Below, in pieces: positions 18,849 to 27,242 of a stretch of DNA of 64,000 nt (position 1 is the first letter of the stretch; each line of letters opens with the position of its first letter). The stretch is from Pseudoflavitalea rhizosphaerae (lineage in GTDB: Bacteria > Bacteroidota > Bacteroidia > Chitinophagales > Chitinophagaceae): positions 496,001 to 560,000 of the forward strand of contig NZ_RCSU01000002.1 in the NCBI RefSeq assembly GCF_003991355.1, read 5' to 3'. The position numbers and the translations under genes were made by a program. Below the pieces are notes generated by a model. It made no database searches and was not told the origin of the DNA. It saw nothing but the letters and a program-made list of their open reading frames with translations.

Positions 18849-19715
18849 CTACTGTCGTACCCTGGGGCAGCCCAGTTGCGACCTTTTTCCATTCCAGCCG
18901 GAATAGGAATCACCGCCACCTTTACCTCCCAGTCCGATGGTGAGTGTAATACCAGTGATATAATACCAGTCTTTGTTCTTTTCTCCTCCACGCACAGTAT
19001 TGAGTGCAGGATAATTGGGATTACCGCCTTTCAGTTCACCTCCCCTGTAAGACATTTCAACGGCTTTCAACCCGCGCTGCGATGCCAGTACCATGGGATC
19101 AACGTAACGTGTGCTCAGATCATCCAGGTAATCTGTGAAGAGTTTCCTGATACCCACTTCAAAACCCAGCGTGGCATTTTCAGACACACGGAACTTCACG
19201 CCTCCACCGAATGGAATGGCGAATTGAGTGAGCATGTACTCTTTGCGGTTGGGATACTGAGAAAGCCCCTGCCCTTCTGTACTCAGGGGTTTCAGGAAGA
19301 TCTTATTACCGAGGGTATCGTAAGTGTATGGATCGAAATGATAGATGGCCGCACCGGCGAAAACATATGGAGAGAGGCGCCTTTCTGAAAGATCGAACAG
19401 GGTGTATTGCAGCAGCAGGTTGCCTTCCACAAGCTTTGTGTGGAAGTTGAGGTTACGTGCGCGGAGCAGGCCGGTATTCTGTTTATCGTCTGCTTCCAGG
19501 CTGCCGTAATGAAAACCAATCCTGGCGGCAATATGAGGAGTGATATCATATTGCAGACCGGCGCCAACAGCAAGGTTGGCCTGGTTGAGTGTGAAATACT
19601 TTGTTTGAAGATCACCCTGGTAATTGGAAAATCCACCCAGGAGCGTAAGATGAAGTCTTTGCTGGGAGTAACCTGCCAACGGTAAGAGTAAGCAACATAG
19701 CAATAGCTTGCGCAT
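18849..19715 (-). CDS. Outer membrane beta-barrel protein, DUF6089 family
   Basis: I take the ATG at 19715 as the start because it directly precedes a clean signal peptide (MRKLLLCCLLLPLAGYSQQ); the frame is open 23 codons further upstream but without signal character. The mature 270-residue protein shows alternating beta-strand patterns and motifs typical of DUF6089 proteins (GGFSNYQGDLQ, SPYVFAGAAIYHFDPYTYD, STEGQGL, KDWYYITG), an OmpW/porin-like family common in Bacteroidota. Role in the outer membrane is unknown. It ends 13 bases from the end of the convergent lone receiver gene. Confidence 0.8.
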   Translation of the reverse strand: MRKLLLCCLLLPLAGYSQQRLHLTLLGGFSNYQGDLQTKYFTLNQANLAVGAGLQYDITPHIAARIGFHYGSLEADDKQNTGLLRARNLNFHTKLVEGNLLLQYTLFDLSERRLSPYVFAGAAIYHFDPYTYDTLGNKIFLKPLSTEGQGLSQYPNRKEYMLTQFAIPFGGGVKFRVSENATLGFEVGIRKLFTDYLDDLSTRYVDPMVLASQRGLKAVEMSYRGGELKGGNPNYPALNTVRGGEKNKDWYYITGITLTIGLGGKGGGDSYSGWNGKRSQLGCPRVRQ

Positions 19716-20660
19716 ACAGAGATTTTTTGGTTTCAGAAAAGTGTAAAGCAGTTTTCCGATAAGGGCCTGGACAATTTCGGTCAAAGGAGATTGGGGGAAG
19801 TTCCGTTTCCGGATCCGGGCATATTACGCAATATTCGCGCCAATAATACCCCGTTTGAGGGAAATTGGCGGCAAGATACAACGCAAGTTCCAATGTTCAT
19901 AGTACCTGATTTCTGTTACTCATCTCAGATTACCAACAGGTACGTGGAAAGCAGGAAAAAAGTTGGGAAAAAACCAATAAGCGGAAGAATGAAAAAAGTA
20001 GAGCCTTAACCAAAAGTTTTGCCTGGGACCGGAACAAAGAATGCTAATGGTTATAAATCTACTGAACCTATAGGGAATCAACCAATAAAAATGCAGTAAA
20101 TACCCGGCTTTACGTCTAAGCATATACGAATATCTACGTGTTACCACTTACATACATCCCTCCTACGCCACTGAGTTTCAATGTTATTTTTTACGAAAGT
20201 TTTTATCCCGAATTCATAAAGGTAACAGAAACTACGGAGGTAAATTTGAAATGAAGCATATATGAAAAGTGAGCTTTCAGCAATATTGTCATTTATGTCG
20301 ATCACACTATAAGGCCCTTGAGAAGTAGCTGTAATAACCGGGTTGCTGGTAGTGCGTAACTATGAAGCACGGGGGATTCTTTGATTATGTTCAGGATGCA
20401 GAGGGTCAGCATAATCAAATGTCTTTCCGGTATTCATGGGCTATACATTGGAATGCCCTGTCGCTCCGGCAAACCAAATATGGGTGGTTAAAATTGCCCT
20501 GTGCTACCGGCACCCGCGTTATATACAGACCGTTCCCGCCTCTTCCGCCTCCGGAACCAATGTGCAATTAATTCAATGATTAGCCCCTTCCTGGTTTTCA
20601 CTCTGTGTACCGGAGCTGCCTGCAATGGCTAACCGGCTACACGGTGTTTTTTTATTTATT
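19716..20660. other. Long AT-rich intergenic stretch without a supported gene
   Basis: About 945 bases lie between the DUF6089 gene and the end of the truncated fecR gene. Short open frames exist on both strands (for example 20362-20571 on plus) but none has a recognisable motif or the codon use of the neighbours. The stretch sits where a TonB-dependent receptor would be expected downstream of a sigma/FecR pair. I see no clear receptor remnant, repeat or terminator; only the DUF6089 promoter is implied at its left edge. Confidence 0.5.
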
Positions 20661-21746
20661 CTACTGTTCGTTTTTCCATGATAATACTTCCTTCAGGTCT
20701 GCTTTGTCCACCCGGATCCCACCCATATCCGATCCATCTGTACTGTTGCTGACCTGCGCCTGTTGTCCGGGCTCCAGGACCACATCAAGCCTGTCTTTTC
20801 TGTTTAAACCCGGGCCTGTATGCAAAACCTGTTTCCATACACGCAGGCTGCCTGCTTCCAGCGTTGCTGCAGCCAGCTTTTCCTGCGAATATACATGCAC
20901 GTTAAAGCGGGCCGCCCGGGCTTCCATATTCATGCCTGAGGTATGCACGAAAAAGGGATTACTGGTTCCGCCGGCACCCTGCTGCAACACATCAAAATAA
21001 AGTTCGCCGCTGGCTTCCACAGCACGGCCCCGGGCACTGAACCTTTCAGGGAATCGCAGCAGGGAGGCTCCATTCAATTTCACTTCCGTGCCATCAGGCA
21101 ACCAAACGGTAAGTTTCTCCCCCGGTGGTGTGGTAATGGTAGCGAACAATGCGCTGTCAGCAATATCGTTTGCAGCAATTGTTATGAAGCGAACACCACC
21201 TGGCTCCCTGGTCAGCTTCAATCGACCATATTCCAGCACAGTGCCGTAACGCATGGTATCGGGATATAAGAGCCTGCCATCTTCAAACCTGACCTGGCTT
21301 CGTGCCGGCAGCTCTGCGGTTTCTGCCTCCACCGCAATGTTGGCTTCTGCAGTGCTTACTTTACTTCGGGAAGAGGACTGGTTGAACCATAAGAACAACA
21401 ATACGGCAATCAGCAGCAGGATTACTGCAGCTACCCATTTCCACCAGTGAAAATCAAAGATTCGAAATTGTCGTTTGTCCTTTTCCGTTATCTCCTCTTC
21501 TTCCTGCACTTCCGGTTCACTGAGCTGCAGTGCTGTCCGGACCCTTTGCTTCATTTCCTGCTTCACCAGGGTCAGTTCACGGAGCCTGCCAACAATGAAG
21601 TCCGGATTGATGAGCCTGGCAAATGCTTCCTTATTGGCGGGCGTATGATTGGCCCAGTCAAGCAGTTCATTCAGATCATCTTCTTCCAGTTCCTGCCTCC
21701 AGTATTTCAAAATGAGGCTTGCTATCTTTTTTACAGTTTCCGGCAT
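20661..21746 (-). CDS. FecR-family anti-sigma factor, missing the C-terminal domain
   Basis: The 361-residue protein has the cytosolic N-terminal DUF4880-like helix region, one transmembrane helix (about residues 99-119, preceded by WWKW) and a periplasmic FecR beta domain (TTPPGEKLTVWLPDGTEVKLN, GELYFDVL). It should hold the adjacent ECF sigma factor inactive until a surface signal arrives. The sequence stops at VLSWKNEQ, just where the C-terminal DUF4974/STN-like domain of typical Bacteroidota FecR proteins begins. No TonB-dependent receptor follows. It lies 97 bases downstream of the sigma factor gene. It may be truncated or specialised. Confidence 0.85.
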   Translation of the reverse strand: MPETVKKIASLILKYWRQELEEDDLNELLDWANHTPANKEAFARLINPDFIVGRLRELTLVKQEMKQRVRTALQLSEPEVQEEEEITEKDKRQFRIFDFHWWKWVAAVILLLIAVLLFLWFNQSSSRSKVSTAEANIAVEAETAELPARSQVRFEDGRLLYPDTMRYGTVLEYGRLKLTREPGGVRFITIAANDIADSALFATITTPPGEKLTVWLPDGTEVKLNGASLLRFPERFSARGRAVEASGELYFDVLQQGAGGTSNPFFVHTSGMNMEARAARFNVHVYSQEKLAAATLEAGSLRVWKQVLHTGPGLNRKDRLDVVLEPGQQAQVSNSTDGSDMGGIRVDKADLKEVLSWKNEQ

Positions 21747-21843
21747 AAAGTATCATTGAGAAGGATGCTCTCATATATAAAACCGGGAAATGGGCCGTTT
21801 GTCCCGTTTTTTCAAAAAGGAAAATTGGAAAAGTGGATAACTA

Positions 21844-22419
21844 TCAGGCAACAAGACCGAGTACCCAGTTCTTAAGCCAGTTTTTCAGCGGGATCGTCAT
21901 GCGAAGATGCTGCCTTGCTTTATGTTTCTGGTTCCTCACGGTCTTTTCCACGATATTAAGCTGAGAGGAAATTTCACTGTTGCTTTTTCCGTGCAGGAAG
22001 GCTAGAATGAAAATGGTCCTGCACTGATTGGGCAGCCTGTCTATTTCATCCAGCACAGCTTTCAGGGTTTCCTGTGTCACTTCTTCGCAGAATTCTGCAG
22101 ATGCGTCTTCATTTCTTAATGCATGCAAGTCTGCCTTCATTTGTCCCATTTTCATTTTTTGATGGACCATATCTATAGTAGCATTCCGGGCAGTGGTGAG
22201 CAGGTAAGCAAGAATATTATTGAGCCGTTCGAATTTTTTTTTCCTTTTGAACAGCCTGATGAAGGTTTCGGTTGTAATATCCATTGCATCGTCTTTACCG
22301 ATGCCCATCCGAAGTACATAGTGATATACTTTCAGGCAAAATTTTTCGTACACTCCATTGAATCCCCGCTCCGTACCATCATTGAACAATTGCAGGAGTT
22401 CATCATCAGAATAGACCAT
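21844..22419 (-). CDS. ECF-type RNA polymerase sigma factor
   Basis: The 191-residue protein has sigma region 2 (about residues 25-95; DAMDITTETFIRLFKR, NILAYLLTTARNATID) for -10 recognition and core binding, and region 4 (about 125-180; LPNQCRTIFILAFLHGKSNSEISSQL) with its helix-turn-helix. It belongs to the Bacteroidota FecI-like group. The FecR anti-sigma gene follows on the same strand. Without an adjacent receptor gene the regulon must lie elsewhere or be autoregulatory. Confidence 0.9.
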   Translation of the reverse strand: MVYSDDELLQLFNDGTERGFNGVYEKFCLKVYHYVLRMGIGKDDAMDITTETFIRLFKRKKKFERLNNILAYLLTTARNATIDMVHQKMKMGQMKADLHALRNEDASAEFCEEVTQETLKAVLDEIDRLPNQCRTIFILAFLHGKSNSEISSQLNIVEKTVRNQKHKARQHLRMTIPLKNWLKNWVLGLVA

Positions 22420-22660
22420 GAGAGAATCATGTTAGTTTATAAAATTCAACACGGATAAGGATCTCCGTTATCGCACAATGATGCGATGCATTTTGAATGA
22501 AGGGAAAGTGAATGGCTGATTACAACGAAATAAAAGTAATCAAAGTTTGCTAATAACCTATGGAAGCTAAGAAGAATCCCGTAAAATTCTGCTATGTAAT
22601 TTCTGCCGGTTTAACTACGGGAATGAAGAAAAAAATTTGCAAAATCAGGAAGTAAGTTTC

Positions 22661-22993
22661 TTACTTTTTGTATCTGGGCTTTTTTTCATTGGTGTTGTGG
22701 AGGAATTTTTCGAGCGCATCCATTTTGTTATTCCAGAATATCTGGTAAGGTTTGAGCCAGTCTGCCACTTCTTTGAGTTTGTTGAGCTCTCCATAACAGT
22801 ATCTTTCCCTGCCCTGTTGTTTGATGGTGACCAGTCCGCATTCAGTGAGGATGCGGATATGTTTGGAAATGGCGGGTCTGCTCATATCGAAATGTTCGGT
22901 AACACCGTTGAGCGTCAGTTGTTGTCTGCTCAGCAGTTGAAGGATCTGTCTGCGGGTGGGGTCTGCGATGGCCTGAAAAACATCACGTCTCAT
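22661..22993 (-). CDS. ArsR-family transcriptional regulator
   Basis: I start this gene at the ATG at 22993 (MRRDVFQAIADPTRRQILQL), the standard start of the family; the same frame is open further upstream only because it reads through a dispersed repeat. The 110-residue winged-helix protein has the recognition helix in MSRPAISKHIRIL and the wing in TIKQQGRERYCYG. It lacks the ELCVCDL-type metal site, so it belongs with the PadR-like/SRPBCC-partner group of ArsR proteins rather than classic metal sensors. No SRPBCC (AHSA1) partner is adjacent, although such partners are frequent for this group. It is monocistronic here. Confidence 0.85.
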   Translation of the reverse strand: MRRDVFQAIADPTRRQILQLLSRQQLTLNGVTEHFDMSRPAISKHIRILTECGLVTIKQQGRERYCYGELNKLKEVADWLKPYQIFWNNKMDALEKFLHNTNEKKPRYKK

Positions 22994-23067
22994 GCTCCTG
23001 TATTTGCTGCAAAAATAAATGTAACCGATCGGATTCTTAAGCAGTATTTCGCAGCAGGCGGTACAAT

Positions 23068-23118
23068 GTTCGCCGGAGGCGAACCAATACAGGTCACTCG
23101 CCGGGAGGCGAGCGACTG
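23068..23118. repeat. Dispersed hairpin element, half copy
   Basis: This is the right half of the element described in full at 42811-42926. It consists of GTTCGCC-gga-GGCGAAC (23068-23084), a short spacer, and CTCGCC-ggga-GGCGAG (23097-23112), ending CGACTG. It sits between the infC terminator and the arsR start, and the arsR reading frame extends artificially through it. Confidence 0.85.
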
Positions 23119-23128
23119 CCCGCAGCAT

Positions 23129-23162
23129 AAAAAAGGTTGCACCTGGAAACAGGTACAACCTT
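23129..23162 (-). terminator. Rho-independent terminator of thrS-infC
   Basis: On the minus strand a 13-bp stem with one mismatch (AAGGTTGTACCTG / CAGGTGCAACCTT, TTTC loop, 23133-23162) is followed by six T residues. It lies 27 bases past the infC stop. Confidence 0.85.
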
Positions 23163-23189
23163 CTATACATTGATTGGAAGGGATCAGGA

Positions 23190-23780
23190 TTATTCCTGAC
23201 CTTCTTTCTTCTTCTTGGCGGTCTTCGGCGCGATGATCATCAGCATACGCTTACCTTCCAGTTTGGGAAGCCCTTCGGGCTGGCCAACTTCGGCAAGACG
23301 TTCTGCAAATTTCAACAGTACCAGTTCACCTCTTTCCTTGAACATGATGGCGCGGCCTTTGAACTGAACATAGGCTTTTACTTTATTGCCTTCTTTCAGG
23401 AAGGATTCTGCGTGGCGTGCTTTGAAATCGAAATCGTGATCATCGGTACCTGGTGTAAAACGGATCTCTTTAACCTCAGCCGTTTTACTTTTGGCCTTCA
23501 TCTCTTTTTCCTTCTTCTTCTTTTCGTAGAGGAATTTATTGTAATCAATGATCTTACACACCGGGGGATCCGCCTGCGGGGAAATCTCAACCAGATCAAG
23601 TTGTTGTTCCTGCGCCATACGCAGAGCATCCTGCGTGTTATAGACGCCAACTTCCACATTATCTCCTACTAACCGCACCTGCGGTACCCTGATCATGTGA
23701 TTGGTACGATGTTCCTGTTGCTGTTCTTTTCTGAAACGCGGATTAAAGTTACCTCTCGGTGGTCTTGGTGGAAATGCCAT
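23190..23780 (-). CDS. infC: Translation initiation factor IF-3
   Basis: The 196-residue protein has the IF-3 N-domain (VRLVGDNVEVGVYN, LDLVEISPQADPPVCKIIDYNKFLYE), a lysine-rich linker (KKKKEKEMKAK) and the C-domain (EIRFTPGTDDHDFDFKARHAESFL). It binds the 30S subunit, prevents premature 50S joining and checks the start codon. An N-terminal extension of about 25 residues rich in Pro and Arg is common in the phylum. It follows thrS by 60 bases on the same strand. The usual partners rpmI and rplT do not follow; a terminator does. It starts with ATG rather than the AUU known from E. coli. Confidence 0.97.
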   Translation of the reverse strand: MAFPPRPPRGNFNPRFRKEQQQEHRTNHMIRVPQVRLVGDNVEVGVYNTQDALRMAQEQQLDLVEISPQADPPVCKIIDYNKFLYEKKKKEKEMKAKSKTAEVKEIRFTPGTDDHDFDFKARHAESFLKEGNKVKAYVQFKGRAIMFKERGELVLLKFAERLAEVGQPEGLPKLEGKRMLMIIAPKTAKKKKEGQE

Positions 23781-23840
23781 TTACAATTTTTACGTTTACA
23801 ATTTTAAAGTTTCAAAGTGGACTTTGGTCGCGGGCCACTT

Positions 23841-25778
23841 CTATTCTGATTTCCGCGTTTTGATCTCCTGCCTGAGCTGGTTGATCATGGTTTCAATATC
23901 CATCGCTCCCAGGTCACCTTTACCCTGTCTGCGCACGGATACTTTATTTTCATTCATCTCTTTCTCTCCTACAACGAACATATACGGAACTTTCATCAGC
24001 TCAGTGTCGCGGATCTTCTTACCGATCTTTTCGTTGCGATCATCTACCTCTGCACGAATATCCGCATTTTTCAGAGATTCTAAAAGAGTATTTGCGTAGG
24101 GCAGGAACTTGTCGCTGATCGGCAGGATCTTCACCTGCAGCGGCGCCAGCCAGGTTGGGAACTTACCGGCATAATGTTCCAGCAGGAAGCCGATAAACCG
24201 CTCGTGGGTACCCAGTGGTGCACGGTGGATGATCAGCGGGGTGCTGGGAGTATTGTCTGTTCCGGTATACTCCAGCTGGAAGCGTTTGCCCTGGGCAAAA
24301 TCCACCTGGTTGGTGGCGAGAGTGAATTCACGTCCGATGGTGCTCCAGATCTGTACATCAATCTTCGGGCCATAGAAAGCGCCTTCATCGGGAACTTCCA
24401 CGTAAGGGATATTGCTTTCTTTCAGTACCTGGCGAACCATCTCTTCGGTCTCCAGCCAGAGCTCCGGCTCGTTGATGTATTTCTGACCGAGCTTGGAAGG
24501 CTCGTGCAGACTGAGTCGCATCACATATTTATCGATTCCGAAGATGTTGAAATATTTCAGGTACATGTCGTTCACGGCGCGGAATTCGGCAGCAAACTGC
24601 TCGCGGCTGCAATAGATATGCGCATCGTTCATGTGCAGGCATCTCACGCGCATCAGTCCAAAAAGTTCACCGCTCTGCTCATAACGATAGCAGGTCCCGT
24701 ACTCAGCGAGGCGCAAAGGCAGGTCCTTGTAACTGCGTGGCTCCGCCGCAAAGATCTTGTGGTGATGTGGGCAGTTCATCGCTTTCAGGTAGTATTTGGT
24801 ACCATCCAGCTCCATGGGCGGATACATACTGTCCTGGTAATAAGGCAGGTGACCAGAAGTCAGGTACATGCTTTCTTTTGCGATATGTGGCGTTACCACA
24901 CGTTTGTAACCGGCAGCCTGTTCCGATTCCTTGGCCAGTTTTTCCAGCTCTTCAATGATGATGGTTCCGTTGGGCATCCAGAGTGGAAGACCAGGACCAA
25001 CATCATCGTCCATGGTGAAGATGCCGAGTTCCTTGCCCAGCTTGCGGTGGTCGCGCTTCTTAGCTTCTTCCAGCATTTGAATGTGCTCATCCAGTTCTTT
25101 CTGGCTCGGAAAAGTGATACCATAGATGCGGGTGAGCATCTTGTTGCTGGAATCATTTTTCCAATAGGCGCCGGCAATATTGGTGAGCTTGATGGCCTTG
25201 ATGGGGCCAGTACTGGGAATATGCGGTCCACGGCAGAGATCGGTGAAATTGCCCTGGGTATAGAAAGTGATCTCGCCATCATTCAGATTGCTGATCAGAT
25301 CGAGTTTGTATTCATCTCCTTTTTCAGTGAAGTAAGATACGGCTTCTGCTTTGGGCATGGCTTTGCGAACGTATTGGTTGTTCTGCTTCGCCAGTTCATT
25401 CATTTTCTTTTCCAGCTTTGCCAGGTCCTCTTCTGTAATGGAACTGCCACCGAGATCGATATCGTAATAGAAACCTCCGTTATCGAGTGCAGGCCCCACC
25501 CAGAACCTGGCGCCGGGGAACATGCTTTCAACGGCTTCAGCCATCAGGTGCGCTGATGAATGCCAGAAAGTAGCTTTCCCATCCTTATCATCCCAGGTGA
25601 GCAATTTTACCGTTGCATCTTCATTGATCGGCCTCGTGGCATCCCACACCTGGCCATTCACGCTGGCAGCCAGCACTTTTCGGGCCAGCCCTTCACTGAT
25701 TGATTTCGCTATTTCCAGTGCAGTAATTCCTTCTTGATACTCCCGTACTGCTCCATCGGGGAATGTAATCCTGATCAT
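23841..25778 (-). CDS. thrS: Threonyl-tRNA synthetase
   Basis: The 645-residue class II enzyme attaches threonine to tRNA-Thr. Visible parts are the TGS domain (1-61), the editing domain with H73xxxH77 (WHSSAHLMAEA) and FTDLCRGPHI, the catalytic core with the zinc Cys in MNCPHHHKIF and motif 2 (RYEQSGELFGL), motif 3 (RAPLGTHERFIGFLLEHY), and the C-terminal anticodon-binding domain (VKILPISDKFLPYA). The length is standard. It is the first gene of a thrS-infC transcript and is divergent from a secreted protein gene. A TAnnTTTG box lies within a hairpin upstream. Confidence 0.98.
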   Translation of the reverse strand: MIRITFPDGAVREYQEGITALEIAKSISEGLARKVLAASVNGQVWDATRPINEDATVKLLTWDDKDGKATFWHSSAHLMAEAVESMFPGARFWVGPALDNGGFYYDIDLGGSSITEEDLAKLEKKMNELAKQNNQYVRKAMPKAEAVSYFTEKGDEYKLDLISNLNDGEITFYTQGNFTDLCRGPHIPSTGPIKAIKLTNIAGAYWKNDSSNKMLTRIYGITFPSQKELDEHIQMLEEAKKRDHRKLGKELGIFTMDDDVGPGLPLWMPNGTIIIEELEKLAKESEQAAGYKRVVTPHIAKESMYLTSGHLPYYQDSMYPPMELDGTKYYLKAMNCPHHHKIFAAEPRSYKDLPLRLAEYGTCYRYEQSGELFGLMRVRCLHMNDAHIYCSREQFAAEFRAVNDMYLKYFNIFGIDKYVMRLSLHEPSKLGQKYINEPELWLETEEMVRQVLKESNIPYVEVPDEGAFYGPKIDVQIWSTIGREFTLATNQVDFAQGKRFQLEYTGTDNTPSTPLIIHRAPLGTHERFIGFLLEHYAGKFPTWLAPLQVKILPISDKFLPYANTLLESLKNADIRAEVDDRNEKIGKKIRDTELMKVPYMFVVGEKEMNENKVSVRRQGKGDLGAMDIETMINQLRQEIKTRKSE

Positions 25779-25879
25779 AATGTTTAACTCCGTGTATCTT
25801 TTTTTATGAGGCCGATCCCGCGGAATACTGTATCTTGGCGGCTTTGATTTTTCGTAGCCTGCCCTTGAACACTACCGGG

Positions 25880-25933
25880 GTCTGCAAATTTAACTAAGAA
25901 TTTGCAGACTGCCACTTACGATATTTGTCGTAA
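25880..25933. promoter_or_regulatory. Divergent promoter region with two perfect inverted repeats
   Basis: Between thrS and the secreted-protein gene lie an 11-bp perfect hairpin (GTCTGCAAATT 25880-25890, AATTTGCAGAC 25899-25909) and a 6-bp inverted repeat (TTACGA 25916-25921, TCGTAA 25928-25933). Read on the minus strand, TAAATTTG at 25885-25892 fits a TAnnTTTG box for thrS inside the first hairpin. The arrangement suggests an operator. Confidence 0.5.
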
Positions 25934-25973
25934 ACTAAGGTTTTAACTAATTTGCTACAGTGAGGGAACATTC

Positions 25974-27110
25974 ATGAAGCGATTTATATTCTTTCTTCTG
26001 ATTGGTATTGGCATTTCAGCATCTGCACAGGACCTTACAGGTATCTGGAGAGGTAATTTTAAGGGTGAGCAGGCACGTTACCTGGAAGCGCTCGGACAGG
26101 AAAGCCGGTACAAGATCGAATTACAGGTAGATCAGTCCGCCAAAGCTTTTAAGGGGGTCACTTACTCCTACCTCACTACAGTGTTCTATGGTAAAGCCAC
26201 CTGCCGGGGCACAGTGAATCCCTCCACCGGCAAAGTATTCCTTGAAGAATTGAAAATTGTGGAAGTCCGCATGAGCGGCCGGTCCGATGCTTGTATCATG
26301 ACGTATTTTCTGCAGTATTCCAAAATAGGCAATGAAGAATTCCTGGAAGGTTCCTACAGCAGCATGAACACTACCGATTCCACCAGTTGTGGACGTGGAA
26401 GGGTTTTCCTGCGAAAAGTGCAGACTTCCGATTTCTACAAGGAACCCTTTCTGCTGAAAAAAGAAGCGGAGAAAAAACCGCCAATAGTCAAAGCTGCACC
26501 TGCAAAACCTGCACCCAAATCAAATCCGGCAGCAAAACCGAACACCGGAACTGCCAAAACCACCACTACCACAAAAAGTTCAGGTACTAAAAAAAGTACG
26601 CCCACAACCAGTAGCAACACTACAAAAAAGACGCAGCAGCCTGTAGTGAAACCTGCTACTCCGCAACCACTGACCAGCCTTCCACCTCAACCGAAACTGG
26701 ACACCATCAAAAAAGTGGATGTGAAACCCCGCATTACGCTTCCCACACCGAAAGTAATTTCCGGCAGGCAGAATGAACTGGTGCAAACCATTACTACTGA
26801 CGCAAGAAAACTTATTATCAATATTTACGATAACGGCACCATCGATAACGATACCATTTCCGTTTACCACAATAAAAAACTGGTGCTATCCAAAAAGCGG
26901 TTGACAGACAAGCCGCTTACCATCGAGATCGAACTGAGTGAAGAAGATGACCTTCATGAATTGGTGATGGTGGCTGAAAACCTCGGGGAATTCCCGCCGA
27001 ACACATCATTGATGGTAGTGAATGCAGGCAAGAAATATTACGAAGTGCGCATCACGTCCACCGAACAAAAAAATGCCGTGGTGGTTTTCAAATATGAAAA
27101 GCCGAAATAA
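25974..27110 (+). CDS. Secreted two-domain protein with Lys/Thr/Pro-rich linker, function unknown
   Basis: The 378-residue protein has a signal peptide ending ISASAQ (residue 19), an N-terminal beta domain beginning DLTGIWRGNF with four cysteines in the later part, a low-complexity linker rich in Ala, Lys, Pro, Thr and Ser (about 165-255), and a C-terminal domain (about 265-378) with YDNGTIDNDTISVY, KKRLTDKPL and VAENLGEFPPNTSL. The C-terminal domain recurs in the next gene and, from memory, in other Bacteroidota secreted proteins, but I know no function. It is followed 19 bases later by a half copy of the dispersed hairpin element, then by its paralogue. Confidence 0.75.
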   Translation: MKRFIFFLLIGIGISASAQDLTGIWRGNFKGEQARYLEALGQESRYKIELQVDQSAKAFKGVTYSYLTTVFYGKATCRGTVNPSTGKVFLEELKIVEVRMSGRSDACIMTYFLQYSKIGNEEFLEGSYSSMNTTDSTSCGRGRVFLRKVQTSDFYKEPFLLKKEAEKKPPIVKAAPAKPAPKSNPAAKPNTGTAKTTTTTKSSGTKKSTPTTSSNTTKKTQQPVVKPATPQPLTSLPPQPKLDTIKKVDVKPRITLPTPKVISGRQNELVQTITTDARKLIINIYDNGTIDNDTISVYHNKKLVLSKKRLTDKPLTIEIELSEEDDLHELVMVAENLGEFPPNTSLMVVNAGKKYYEVRITSTEQKNAVVVFKYEKPK

Positions 27111-27129
27111 GAACTGCGTGTCCACACCC

Positions 27130-27190
27130 GCTCGCCAGAGGCGAGCAAATACAAGTCACTCGCCAGAGGCGAGCGACTGGCCACACCCTG
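27130..27190. repeat. Dispersed hairpin element, half copy
   Basis: It contains GCTCGCC-aga-GGCGAGC (27130-27146) and CTCGCC-aga-GGCGAG (27159-27173), followed by the conserved end CGACTGGCCACACCCTG. The first stem has C-G where copy 1 has T-A, a paired change. It lies between two paralogous secreted-protein genes. Confidence 0.85.
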
Positions 27191-27242
27191 ATTACCGCTT
27201 ACATAATTTTGATGGCGGAATTGATAGAGATGTTGGAAATTA

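Noticed and set aside
20362-20571. 69-codon open frame in the long intergenic stretch
   Set aside because: No motif or similarity I recognise, and composition unlike the neighbouring genes.
24174-25556. 460-codon open frame opposite thrS
   Set aside because: It is antisense to a clear threonyl-tRNA synthetase and encodes no recognisable motif; codon bias of thrS keeps the frame open.
25779-25973. T-box riboswitch ahead of thrS
   Set aside because: No T-box consensus or terminator/antiterminator pair is visible; the hairpin overlaps a promoter box instead.
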